64,000 nucleotides of DNA from NCBI GenBank assembly GCA_024516155.1, contig JAJJXM010000003.1, forward strand, positions 496,001-560,000, written 5' to 3'. The translations under genes were made by a program, and so were the position numbers. Below the pieces are notes generated by a model. It was not told the origin of the DNA. It saw nothing but the letters and a program-made list of their open reading frames with translations, and did not search any database. Below are positions 12,162 to 21,496 of this stretch, in pieces; position 1 is the stretch's first letter, and every line of letters starts with the position of its first letter. This DNA is from Pyronema omphalodes. Lineage: Eukaryota; Ascomycota; Pezizomycetes; Pezizales; Pyronemataceae.

Positions 12162-13949
12162 GCCACATACGATCCACCGACCTCCATCCTCCACCTTTCT
12201 TACTGGACGACCCTACGTTCTGCAGAAAGAGCACCGAAATCACCGATTTTTCCATTGGATTCGGACTCTCAGCACTCGGCTGCGTACCTCTGTGAAGTTC
12301 CAGAGAGATTCACGTAGATTTCGTCGATTTCTATCGTGAAACCAGAGTTACCCTTCCTCTTGGCGTTCCTGACCAAGCGAAATGCCACGGAAACACCGCT
12401 CGAATAACGCCGCACGACTGAAACAGTCAGGCAACGCGTTTCACGCACTTGGAGACCTTCCTCTCGATGAGACCAATCCTACTCTTGATGGAAGCAACAA
12501 TGGAGATGACGATGATGAATTGTCACTCTTGCAGGTTCTTCGGGCAACGAATGCGACCCTGGCAAAAACAGCTTTCCTATGGGGTGACACGACAAAAGAA
12601 ATGGTGAATTATATCCATAGAACCTCGGAGACAACAAAAGAAATCCGTGATACAATTGTCCGGATGGATGAATGTACCAATGCACACCTCGAGCACTTCA
12701 ACAATATGTTAGAAGGTACCCTGAAGCAGATGGAGGCAGTGTTGTCTGAGAACACTATACTGCGCCAGGCGAATGAGGCCTCCAGAGCAGAAACGGCAGC
12801 CCTCAAAGTTGCCGTGGACGCCCTCACACAGAAATTCGACGAGCACACAGCAAAGTCAGCCCCTCCCTCCCCGGAGATCATGGCCCCCTCTGCCTCAATG
12901 GAGGAGATGACAACGCAACTGTCCATCGTACACAATGATATCCAAGATGTCTTGGATGCTGTTCTCAACCCGAACACTAAGAGAAAGCGACGCTCCGGCC
13001 ATCAAGACATCGAACCAACATCTGACACAACCCAACGACTAATGACCCATAAACAACGACGCAATGCATCACCAGAGCATAGCTTGATGCACTCGATACA
13101 TGCAACCACCACTGCCCAGGACAAACTTGATGCTCTAAAGATCAAGTATCCCCCATGTTCACCTGCCATAACCCCAACCGAAACATTACCCAACTCTCTT
13201 CCTCAAGTATCTCCTCAGGTCACACCTCTACCGGACGTCCCTAGCACTGCCCCTGCCGAAGGCGAAGGTTGGAAGATAGTGGAAGGCAAGACAATGCGGA
13301 GGAAGAAGAGAAGTGAACAGACAAGCAACCAGAAGGCAGCTCCAAATAACGACAATACCCCAACAACAAAGACTGGTAGGAGGGGAAAGAGCACCTACCA
13401 ACCCAAACCAACGACTACTCCCACAAAGAAAACCTGGGCAGAGGTTGTCAAAAGTGGAGGAATTAATGTCCAGATTGTCTTAGGCAATGACCACCTTCAA
13501 CTAATCACACCGACGACAAGAGCCCGAAGAGAGAGGCAAGGAGGGGCAGCGCGAAGGCTCAAAAAGAAGGCCCGAGCAGGCGGAGGGACGGAGGAGGAGA
13601 GAAGGGGAAGAAGTAGCCCGGCAGTAGTATAAGGCCCAAGAAAAGAAAAAAGAAAAAGAAAAAAAAAAAAAAAAAGGATTTAGATGTGGAGGGAAGGGAA
13701 GAGGAATGAGGTGAATGACTAGGCGGAATAATAATTGAGCGTACAGGGCTCTAGACTATATTGACGCGAAAGAAAATCAGCATGGAGAACACCAGGGTGC
13801 TGTGGCCCCAAACAATGAAGAATGCTCTGGGGCTTTTCCCAGTAGGCCTCCGGGATTACAGACCGGGGCCTAAAGATGTATATAAACACAGACCACGTCA
13901 TAACCTTACGGTTGGGAACGTTTAAGAATCAATCAATCAATCAATCAAT
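12162..13949 (+). mobile_element. Non-autonomous Tad-like LINE derivative (ORF1 only)
   Basis: The insertion is bounded by a 17-bp direct repeat and ends in several ATCA units, as non-LTR retrotransposons do. It contains a gag-like ORF (12382-13632), an A-rich run at 13636-13677 and a 3' untranslated block that matches the truncated copy at 1941-2323. There is no reverse transcriptase or endonuclease ORF, so at about 1.8 kb it cannot move by itself. It lies in the same orientation as the downstream RBR gene, ending about 230 bases before that gene's ATG. Confidence 0.85.
12382..13632 (+). CDS. LINE ORF1 (gag-like) protein, chimeric C-terminus
   Basis: A 416-residue retrotransposon nucleocapsid-like protein. 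The N-terminal third contains a long helix-prone region (about residues 50-155, heptad-like, rich in Glu, Thr and Leu) suited to a coiled coil. The middle is Pro/Thr-rich, followed by 'GWKIVEGKTMRRKKR' and 'TWAEVVKSGGINVQIVLG', which resemble ORF1 proteins of fungal Tad-clade LINEs. The CCHC zinc knuckles expected after this point are absent: only two cysteines are visible in the whole protein. The end is an Arg/Lys/Glu/Gly-rich tail whose DNA aligns with the 3' part of the other copy, so I infer an internal deletion fused the ORF1 body to the old 3' end. The frame is intact. Confidence 0.75.
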   Translation: MPRKHRSNNAARLKQSGNAFHALGDLPLDETNPTLDGSNNGDDDDELSLLQVLRATNATLAKTAFLWGDTTKEMVNYIHRTSETTKEIRDTIVRMDECTNAHLEHFNNMLEGTLKQMEAVLSENTILRQANEASRAETAALKVAVDALTQKFDEHTAKSAPPSPEIMAPSASMEEMTTQLSIVHNDIQDVLDAVLNPNTKRKRRSGHQDIEPTSDTTQRLMTHKQRRNASPEHSLMHSIHATTTAQDKLDALKIKYPPCSPAITPTETLPNSLPQVSPQVTPLPDVPSTAPAEGEGWKIVEGKTMRRKKRSEQTSNQKAAPNNDNTPTTKTGRRGKSTYQPKPTTTPTKKTWAEVVKSGGINVQIVLGNDHLQLITPTTRARRERQGGAARRLKKKARAGGGTEEERRGRSSPAVV

Positions 13950-13960
13950 ACCAACATTCA
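13944..13960. repeat. Right target-site duplication of the LINE derivative
   Basis: Exact copy of the 17 bases at 12145-12161. It overlaps the last ATCA unit of the element's tail. Confidence 0.85.
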
Positions 13961-14186
13961 ATTTTTTGAATTACCTCACTAGAATACTCCACTATTGCTC
14001 TCTGGCAGCTTCAGTCAATTCTACGAAACAGGAATCCAAGCTTTTGGATAGTGCTGCTAATTATTTAATCATTCCGCTTCCCGATTGCTTCTCTTTCCCG
14101 TTGCCATCTTCCTGACGACGCTTAAATCTACAAAACCTCTACGTTCCCTGTTGGATATTGATACACCGCTTCATTCAACCACCGAC

Positions 14187-15725
14187 ATGGCGTCCTATGC
14201 CCCCCCTCCATACGAAGCTCATGCTGACCAAACCGATCAAGATTGGGACCCCGACCTGATCGAAGAGCAACGTATCATACTTGAGAGCCTCCTTTTGTCT
14301 CCAAAGGAGCGTGATCTGGCACAAAAACCACCACCGCTACTACAATGGCTACCACCTCGACGTCTCGTCCCTCATGGCCCACAAGATGAAGCGCGAGTTC
14401 TCCGCAACTACGAAAAACTCCTAAGCGGACGCCGCGCCAAAACACCAAACGCAGCACCTCGAGACCCATTCCCCAAGCAAGGTGGCCGTAGTCATACTCC
14501 TGGTCCGCATCATGGAATTGGTAGAAACGGACGGTCAAGCCCAGAACCGGAACTACCTAAAACCAATAGCAATAAGGGAAAGGAACCTCTTTATACCCAA
14601 AAAGAGGAGGTTGCTTGTACGGCGTGTATGGATACAATTGAAGGCGATGTTTTCAATACACCCTGTAAACATCCCTATTGTTTCGATTGCTTGCAACATA
14701 TGGCGAAGAGTTCGCTTTCCGGAGAAACTGGAAGCTTTCCACCAATTTGTTGTGCACAGCCCTTGCCTAAGGATCTCGTTAAGAAGGTCCTCACTGGACG
14801 GGATTGGACCAAGTATGAGGAGAAGTTGAAAGATAAGGAGGATAAACTCAACCTGTTCTGTCCAAGGCCACATTGTTCGACCAGATTGACCGAGAAAGAT
14901 ATCAAGGGCGAAACTGGAACTTGTCCAAAGTGCCGGCAAAAGCTTTGCACGTTATGCAAAGGAGTTGAACATTCCGGAATCTGCAAAGAAAACGAGCTCA
15001 CAGAACTGGCGAAGAAGGAGAGGTGGAAAGGTTGTCCAAGCTGTGGTAGATTGATTGCGAAAGAACCGGGTACTTGCAACAAGATGCAATGTGTCTGTGG
15101 ACAATACTACTGCTATCGGTGTGGAAAAGGAAATACCGGGAGGTATGAAAATGCAATGAATGGTGGTTGTAATTGCCCAATTTTGGACAAGGAAGATATA
15201 GAAATCAAGATGACAGCACGCGACGATGAAACGGATAATCCATTCGGTTTTGGTGGAATACCCCCAGCTAGAGGGCCTGCACGGGGTTGGTTCGACGGCA
15301 ATATGAATGCAGGACATCCATTCGGATTCCCAGAACCCCCAAATATTCACCTTCCGGGAGTTCATGTATTTCAAGGAGGTCATGCTGTTTGGGGTAGACC
15401 CCCACCTTTTGCCAGACCCCCACCTTTTGCCAGACCCCCACCTTTTGCCGTACAACAACCTTTCGTCATACCACCACCTTTTGCCATACCACCACCTTTC
15501 GCCAGACCTCAACCTACTGCCAGACCTCAACCTACTGCCAGACCTCCATTGCAGTGGAATGACCCTGCTTTGCATAACCCTGATTTGCATGAGCCATATC
15601 CGAATGGACCGCCTTTCGGACCGCCTTTCAGACGGCCCATACCAGACCGCGGACGTCAGGCCTCGCCTCCCCCTCAACAACGTCCTGGTTTCGTTCGACC
15701 TAATAATGGATGGTACCTTAATTAG
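14187..15725 (+). CDS. RBR-type (RING-IBR-RING) E3 ubiquitin ligase
   Basis: A 512-residue single-exon protein of the RBR family, which takes ubiquitin from an E2 onto its own cysteine before transfer. RING1 starts at Cys144 (CTAC...CKHPYCFDC). An in-between-RING region with paired cysteines (CPRPHC, CPKCRQKLCTLC) follows. RING2 starts at about Cys283 (CPSCG...CNKMQCVCG.YYCYRCG), and Cys297 in 'GTCNKMQC' sits where the catalytic cysteine of RBR ligases lies. The N-terminal 140 residues are low complexity. The C-terminus carries a Pro-Phe-Ala-Arg repeat (about 15405-15550) and a Pro-rich tail. The ATG at 14187 fits; the frame is open upstream but has no ATG. A retroelement insertion lies about 230 bases upstream. 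Substrates are unknown. Confidence 0.92.
   Translation: MASYAPPPYEAHADQTDQDWDPDLIEEQRIILESLLLSPKERDLAQKPPPLLQWLPPRRLVPHGPQDEARVLRNYEKLLSGRRAKTPNAAPRDPFPKQGGRSHTPGPHHGIGRNGRSSPEPELPKTNSNKGKEPLYTQKEEVACTACMDTIEGDVFNTPCKHPYCFDCLQHMAKSSLSGETGSFPPICCAQPLPKDLVKKVLTGRDWTKYEEKLKDKEDKLNLFCPRPHCSTRLTEKDIKGETGTCPKCRQKLCTLCKGVEHSGICKENELTELAKKERWKGCPSCGRLIAKEPGTCNKMQCVCGQYYCYRCGKGNTGRYENAMNGGCNCPILDKEDIEIKMTARDDETDNPFGFGGIPPARGPARGWFDGNMNAGHPFGFPEPPNIHLPGVHVFQGGHAVWGRPPPFARPPPFARPPPFAVQQPFVIPPPFAIPPPFARPQPTARPQPTARPPLQWNDPALHNPDLHEPYPNGPPFGPPFRRPIPDRGRQASPPPQQRPGFVRPNNGWYLN
15404..15550 (+). repeat. In-frame tandem repeat in the RBR gene tail
   Basis: Repeated 18-base units encode PPPFAR/PPPFAI/PPPFAV and then PQPTAR. 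The unit count is likely to vary between strains. Confidence 0.85.
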
Positions 15726-18039
15726 ATATCCCGATTGTTTTGAGGGGATTTGGAAAAAATCGAAGTGGTCCCCGAACCATGGCGTGGAGGATATCAAGGA
15801 AACAACAGTGGAGAAGAAGTAAAGAAGAAACGATCCTGAGAGGATGCGGAGTGTGGGTGGTGGTGTTTGATTGGGAATATCAGAAATGGGTTCAAGAAAT
15901 GCGGCGAGATTGATGCGGATGGGACGAATTTGACGTGTGCTAGAAGTTTCGCCACGATGGATTCCGTTAGGTTTTCCGATTTTTGGATCTCGAAATGGAA
16001 TTTGTCATTTTGGCATTCTTGGAATTCAGTTATGATTTGTGTACATACCAATTAAATCTGGTTATTTGATACGTCAATGTTTTAACGAAGAAAGAATCTT
16101 AATTTCAGAAACGTACTCTAGTCATAGAGATGTCAAATTCGTGAGGTAATGAGAAATTATTAGTAGCATGTCTTAAGAAACGTCCTCGGCTTTGGTATAA
16201 TCTGTATATTTGTGGAAACTCACAGCTATATTATAGCTTCAAAGAGTATACGATATGATTATCCCGCTTCAGCTCTAGAGTAAGATATGGTGCTATGTAT
16301 ACCTATACATAGTTATCGGAGGTATGTCCGTCTATGACTAATCAATATATAGCAGAATCTGTGAATAATAACTCCACGTCGCCCCTCACTACTTGTATCT
16401 CATCCAACACAACCTGATTAAAGATCAACACAACCATCAAACAAAACTTCTCATCTCCGGTCAAATAAGAATTCCAAACGACTGGCTATGGGCACCATAG
16501 CTTTAGTATACCTTTCTACATCGTTTCATGCTTGTCATCAAGTTGATAGACGCCACGACGCGCGTACCAAGAGACGAACTAAGACATGCTTGTCGCATCT
16601 GTCGATAGTCCTGTAGATCTAAACTTCATTAAGCTTAATTAAAAGCATTGACAGTGAAAATGCCCCTGCAGAAGCGACGATCTTGTTTACTATGTGTATC
16701 ACCATGCATCATATACGGTGTCTACCCCTCTAAGTAGTCGACTTTACAGCACCAGTACATAGCAGAATCATATACAGCCGCAAAGCTGAGCATGGGCCAT
16801 ATTTCCGTACGTTTAAGCTTTAGGTACAAGCACAAAGCTATCAGCGTAGCTATCGAGCTTGGTTTACACTGAAGCACTAGATAATTTTTGGCCAATTCTT
16901 CCGTGGCTGGAGGTATTTACCGGTGAGCAGTAGTACGGAATAGGGTTAAGAATATCCATGTGTATCCACGCGTACCTATTATGGTAACCGTAGGGCTGCA
17001 TCGACCATGGTAAACAGAGATTTTTTGTCAGAAAGTTTGGATTGAAGCTTTTTTCTTTGAAAGATATGGAAGACTATCAAGTCTTGGGCAAATATCATGT
17101 TCTGTGTAGCTTTCATCACTAGTTGTCATGCTGTTGCTGTGCGTTGTAGAAATTGTGCCTGTAGAAGGCTTACAGCTAGTCATCATTGAATTTGAGCTGG
17201 ACTTCTGATGTGGGTATGCTACCTAGATGGGCTAGCCTGGAGGGCGTATATGTAGGAGATCGAACCGGTGGAACGGATGCCAGCTTCAAGCTTCCTGCTG
17301 AAAATACCATACTCTGTAGGGGCAATGGAGGAGCTTATTTTTATAATTATATATAACAGGTTTAAAGCTCTGTTCATTCGAATTTTTGGTCGACTGAAAA
17401 CATTCTGAATAAGCAATTACTTTTATAGAAGGAAGAACTTTGATAACGATAGGTTGAAAGTTATGATAGGTATTGGGGTTATGTGTTGTTGATGAGTGGT
17501 AAGAAAGTACTTGACTTTGTCGCGACGCGATTGTGGGTTGTGGTGAGTAGATCCCCCTGTTGAATCGCAGGAACTGAACCCTGTTCTCCGACGTAAAAGC
17601 ACTCTCACCCTGAAAATCATATCCCTCACAAGTCGTTAAGTCTATTTTGTAAACACGGGATGCGAGCCGGATAACAAAGTTAGCCTACCGTAACTAGTGG
17701 TGTAGCGTACCAAAGCTGGAAGATCGGTTCCGACAAAAAATCGTACATGAAGAGGGTGTGTGCCATGTGAGATAGCCAGAGCTCAGCTTTACAACTTGTG
17801 TGATGTTGTGATTTTCATGAGATTCTTCTATTTCCCTTCCTACACTAATTCTTTTTTCCATTTTTCTTTCGTTTAGAATTTCTTCACCTTGAGGTTGCTC
17901 ACTGATCATCTATAAACTACATTTAGTTTATCCACATTCGTTCAACTACTCTAGCTAAACATCCCCACATCTCCTCATTGGCTCAACATTCAGCAATCCC
18001 CTCACTCGCCGGTTGCTCGCCGCCCCCGCTATTGCAATT
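15726..18039. other. Long intergenic stretch, no gene seen
   Basis: No convincing ORF, RNA gene or mobile element. Short open frames are scattered on both strands. The last ~150 bases are probably the promoter and 5' UTR of the SGNH-type gene. Confidence 0.5.
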
Positions 18040-19242
18040 ATGGACCATAAACCACCCGTTTATGCCGCCCTTCAACTCTTCGCCAAAAACCTACTCACAA
18101 AACGCATCGTAGTCCTTACGACATTCCTGATCATAATTCTCTACCTCCTCTTAACAACCCCACTTCCTCAACATCATTTCCATAGTGGGGGTTTATCCTC
18201 CCTTGACTCCGATTCCAACGCCAGCACATGCAATCCCTACTCCGGCTCAATCTACCTCCATTTAAACAACACCAATCCCCTAGAAAGCACCTTCGCCAGT
18301 TTCTCCAGCTGCCAACCTACCCAACCTCCATGGCTCAACCAATTAATCCTCACCAAGCCCACTGCACCGGGTAGTGTCGGACGCGGCTTACCTCCAATCC
18401 AAGAATTAACAAACAAAACCCTCCTTTTAATTGGCGATTCTGTGGACCGATTCCTAGTTACCGATCTATGTTCACTAATTGGCGGTGTTTTAACAATCCA
18501 TCCTATAAACAGTTTCGCCATTCCAGCTTCGGATGAAGAAAAAGAAAACAAGGGAATGCCCCGAAGTTGTTTCTTGGCATCACATAACTTAACCCTGGCA
18601 AATTATTTCTTTTATGGATATGATGAATTGGATATGTGGAAAGATAAAGTGGGGACTTGGTCTGCACCGGGACCTTTTGGAAAGCGTTGGGAAGAGTTGA
18701 AGAAGGCTTATAAAACCCTGCCAAAGGAACCGGAAGTGGTGACAGTTAATTTTGGTTTGTGGGAGTTGGCAAGATTTGATAAGTTGAAGGAGGGAACGGA
18801 AGATCCCCCGGAGGTGGATACGGATTTTGTGGAGGAGTATATATCAAATACAGAGGGACTTCTAAAGCGAGTACGAGAGCTGGCAGGAAACAAAGCAAGG
18901 ATGGTTTGGAGACAGATGCATACGCCAAAGATTGAGGATGGAAGTTATTGGGTGGATAAGAAAACTGGAAAGGGGGGCAATAGAAAGAGGTTTGCGGCTA
19001 AGAAGATCAGAGTGCTGAATTTAGCAGCGGAAGAGGTTGTGACGAGGATTAATAACAGGGAGAGGGAGTGGAAGAGCAAAGGGAACACGATTGATTGGTG
19101 GCAGGTGGGGGATTTGATGGCGCCTTTTCCACACGGATGGTGGTTGAGGGATGATATTCACCCAAATCCCACTATTGGAGCAGTAGTTTGGGGAGGAGGA
19201 GTTTTGGAGTTTTTAGCAAGGACACCGAGAAGGGGGGATTAG
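18040..19242 (+). CDS. Membrane-anchored SGNH/PC-esterase-like protein
   Basis: A 400-residue single-exon protein. One transmembrane segment at about residues 24-46 (VVLTTFLIIILYLLL) after a short basic head predicts a type II membrane protein, probably of the Golgi or secretory pathway. The lumenal part has 'LLLIGDSVDRF', a GDS block with Ser134 as candidate nucleophile, and near the end 'RDDIHPNP', with Asp371 and His374 in the D-x-x-H arrangement of SGNH hydrolases and PC-esterases. Several N-x-S/T sites fit a glycosylated lumenal domain. Related folds include polysaccharide O-acetyl transferases and esterases, but the substrate cannot be told. I chose the ATG at 18040 because upstream in-frame sequence has no ATG. 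Confidence 0.75.
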   Translation: MDHKPPVYAALQLFAKNLLTKRIVVLTTFLIIILYLLLTTPLPQHHFHSGGLSSLDSDSNASTCNPYSGSIYLHLNNTNPLESTFASFSSCQPTQPPWLNQLILTKPTAPGSVGRGLPPIQELTNKTLLLIGDSVDRFLVTDLCSLIGGVLTIHPINSFAIPASDEEKENKGMPRSCFLASHNLTLANYFFYGYDELDMWKDKVGTWSAPGPFGKRWEELKKAYKTLPKEPEVVTVNFGLWELARFDKLKEGTEDPPEVDTDFVEEYISNTEGLLKRVRELAGNKARMVWRQMHTPKIEDGSYWVDKKTGKGGNRKRFAAKKIRVLNLAAEEVVTRINNREREWKSKGNTIDWWQVGDLMAPFPHGWWLRDDIHPNPTIGAVVWGGGVLEFLARTPRRGD

Positions 19243-20031
19243 AGGGCCTGTCTTATAGTCTGGGGGGCCCGGAGATTCAGAGCTAACGGGGTGTTTTTCG
19301 GCGTTGGGGTTTATATCTTTACATACCTAGGTTGTGATTTAATTTGTTGGGTTATTCGTGTGTATTTACGGGTTAGGGATGATGAATAAATGAATAAATC
19401 GTGACACCTTAGACTCATTTTACATTTTACATTTTGATCATACACCGATCGAGGCCTCGAAGGCCTATGCCGGAGAAAGCTGAAGAAAAAAGAACCAAAA
19501 CCTGACCTCGAGGTCGGAGCCTCCTAATGAGGCGCCCTATCTCCTACTCCCTAAACGTTCCCGCGCAGAAAAAACAAAAAGTGTACATGTTTGGGAAAAA
19601 TAAGACAGAGAGGCAACGCAAAAAACCGCAAAGAGAATATGCATACATAGTGACTTCCGTGAGAAAAAACACAATCGTCGAAAAGAAATAAAAAGGCTCA
19701 ACACCCGCGCTCTTACACGTATCGGTACCTTAGACTCATTCCTGAATCTTCATCATAGATAATTTGACCGAGTGATCTAATATGAAAGTTAGTATGTGAT
19801 ACTTTGTACTAAAGTCGAACTGTAGGTACTGCGTGATGGGAAATAGAAATGAGGTTGGAGACGGAAATTGTCGTCAACCCAAAAATCTTCAAAAAAGAGT
19901 GTCTTGATTGGGTATTTCAGCAAAACCAGTAGACTATAGTTGTAGAAGAGCCTTGCGATTAGACACGCCGCACGATACAGATGGGTAATTTTACTACATA
20001 TTGCATATATTTTACACACTAACATCTAGCG
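19243..20031. other. Intergenic region between SGNH gene and tRNA-Lys
   Basis: No gene seen. It holds the 3' flank of the SGNH-type gene and AT-rich DNA. A 13-base phrase 'ccttagactcatt' occurs twice (about 19407 and 19729). Confidence 0.5.
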
Positions 20032-20104
20032 GCCTCGCTAGCTCAATGGCTAGAGCGTGGGACTTTTAATCCCAAGGTTGCGGGTTCGACCCCCGCGTGA
20101 GGCT
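20032..20104 (+). tRNA. tRNA-Lys (anticodon TTT)
   Basis: Full cloverleaf: acceptor stem GCCTCGC/GTGAGGC with one G-T pair, D arm with gctc/gagc, anticodon stem TGGGA/TCCCA around loop CTTTTAA (anticodon TTT, reading Lys AAA), and T arm GCGGG-TTCGACC-CCCGC. No intron is present. T-rich sequence (tttcttttt) follows directly, as expected for a Pol III terminator. Confidence 0.97.
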
Positions 20105-20869
20105 TTCTTTTTGACTTTTCAAGCTCCTTGCTTACGTTAATGAGTGTAATTTTTGTCATGTCTTGTCACTCTTTATCCTCAATGAAATTTTATACACAAC
20201 GTTCCATCGCATACAGTGCAATACTTTTTGGGGTCAGTTATCTGACTTCTCCCACTGTTGAACTCACACCATGGTAGAAGTTTGAATACTGTGTGCCTAT
20301 GGTCTGTAGGCTACCTTCAATCATTACTTGAAATGTAGATACCCGACCATCTTGCAATGGAGATCGATCATGAAGTTGCTCGACATTCATGATCTTCAGG
20401 CCAGTAAATACTCGACGCTCGCATGGACAAGCCATTTTGCATTTCAACGTTGTGAACCAGGCCATCATGACGGTGCCAAGATCGCTTGCAACCGCTCTCC
20501 CGCCATCCCAATCCCAGCAAATGCGGATCGACATCCAGCCACCGAACACCTCGTTATCCCAAAAAACTTCACGCGCCCAACCATGTGCCTCACTTTTTTG
20601 CCGCTTTATCAAAGATAACCAATGGAACGGTTTCTGGCATGATAACAAGGATTCGCTTGGGGCGAACCACTTCTGTTGGCATTCGCGCCATAGCGGTTGG
20701 AAAACAGCCACATCAGGCTCCAGAATTCCAGCTCCGCAGATGCCCGCTCGCTCGATCGCTCCATCGCCTTCGGGAAAATATTTAGACGCCTACATCTTTG
20801 ATCCGCTGATTTTGTTTCTTTCTTCTTTCCCTCCGGTCTCGATCATCCTCCGACCGACCCGGCTGCAGA
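20105..20869. other. Intergenic region with ambiguous overlapping ORFs
   Basis: Open frames of about 160 codons overlap on opposite strands (20238-20711 minus, 20389-20892 plus). Neither resembles a known family, and they cannot both be real. I leave them unannotated. Confidence 0.4.
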
Positions 20870-21496
20870 ATGGCTCACACATCCTACCGTAACAGCGCTC
20901 CAACTCTCGCGTCACGATCCAGCGGCTTCACTGGTTCTGTCGTTCCACACTCTCATCTCGTCCCCGCCGGACTAAAAGCTCACCCGATCCCGCCTCCTAC
21001 CCCCCTACCGACCCATCCGAGCTATGAACAACCAGCTGCAAAAGCTTCGTTAGATCCATCGGCTGCCGCTTTCGCTCTGTATTCTTACCTTTCTACACTT
21101 CTCCTGGGACTTGGATGGGATCCGTCTACTAGTTCGTTCACACAGTTCGTGACGACTCATAACCATCTGCTTGCTCATGAACTGGGATTACCGCCGGAGA
21201 AGGCGAGTAAGCTGTTTTTTGAACTGTGGGAATGCTGTACTCCAAGTATTGGTTGCGTAGCCGAAGCAATTGATGGTTGCAGAGAGGCACTGGGGTGTGG
21301 AGAGGATACGAAAAGGGCGCTTGCAAGAGTTTTTGAGAGAGACATTGGTGATAGAGTCGAAAATGTTTTAAGTGAATGGACGACGGAGGAGATGTCGGTG
21401 AAAGTGGGGGAAGGTATAAGGAAGCGAAGGAGATTGGGTGCATGGGGCGGATGGTGGGGTGAAGTCAGGGGGTGGGTTAGTAGTAAGGATAGGTAA
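20870..21496 (+). CDS. Hypothetical protein, 208 residues
   Basis: Not recognised. The single-exon frame starts at the ATG in 'cagaATGGCTCAC'. The first 65 residues are Ser/Pro-rich and look disordered. From about residue 65 there is an ordered helical segment (FALYSYLSTLLLGLGWDP...). A cysteine-containing patch 'WECCTPSIGC' lies at about residue 122. The C-terminus is basic and Trp/Gly-rich (RKRRRLGAWGGWWGE). No signal peptide is seen, and the hydrophobic stretch is more like a buried helix than a membrane span. Sustained coding character supports a gene. Confidence 0.6.
   Translation: MAHTSYRNSAPTLASRSSGFTGSVVPHSHLVPAGLKAHPIPPPTPLPTHPSYEQPAAKASLDPSAAAFALYSYLSTLLLGLGWDPSTSSFTQFVTTHNHLLAHELGLPPEKASKLFFELWECCTPSIGCVAEAIDGCREALGCGEDTKRALARVFERDIGDRVENVLSEWTTEEMSVKVGEGIRKRRRLGAWGGWWGEVRGWVSSKDR

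Noticed and set aside
14275..15797. Minus-strand and alternative-frame ORFs over the RBR gene, up to 281 codons
   Set aside because: Shadows of the RBR coding sequence, which has clear zinc-ligand motifs in its own frame.
20238..20892. Overlapping ~160-codon ORFs on opposite strands
   Set aside because: No family resemblance, mutually overlapping, and poor codon character; kept as unannotated.
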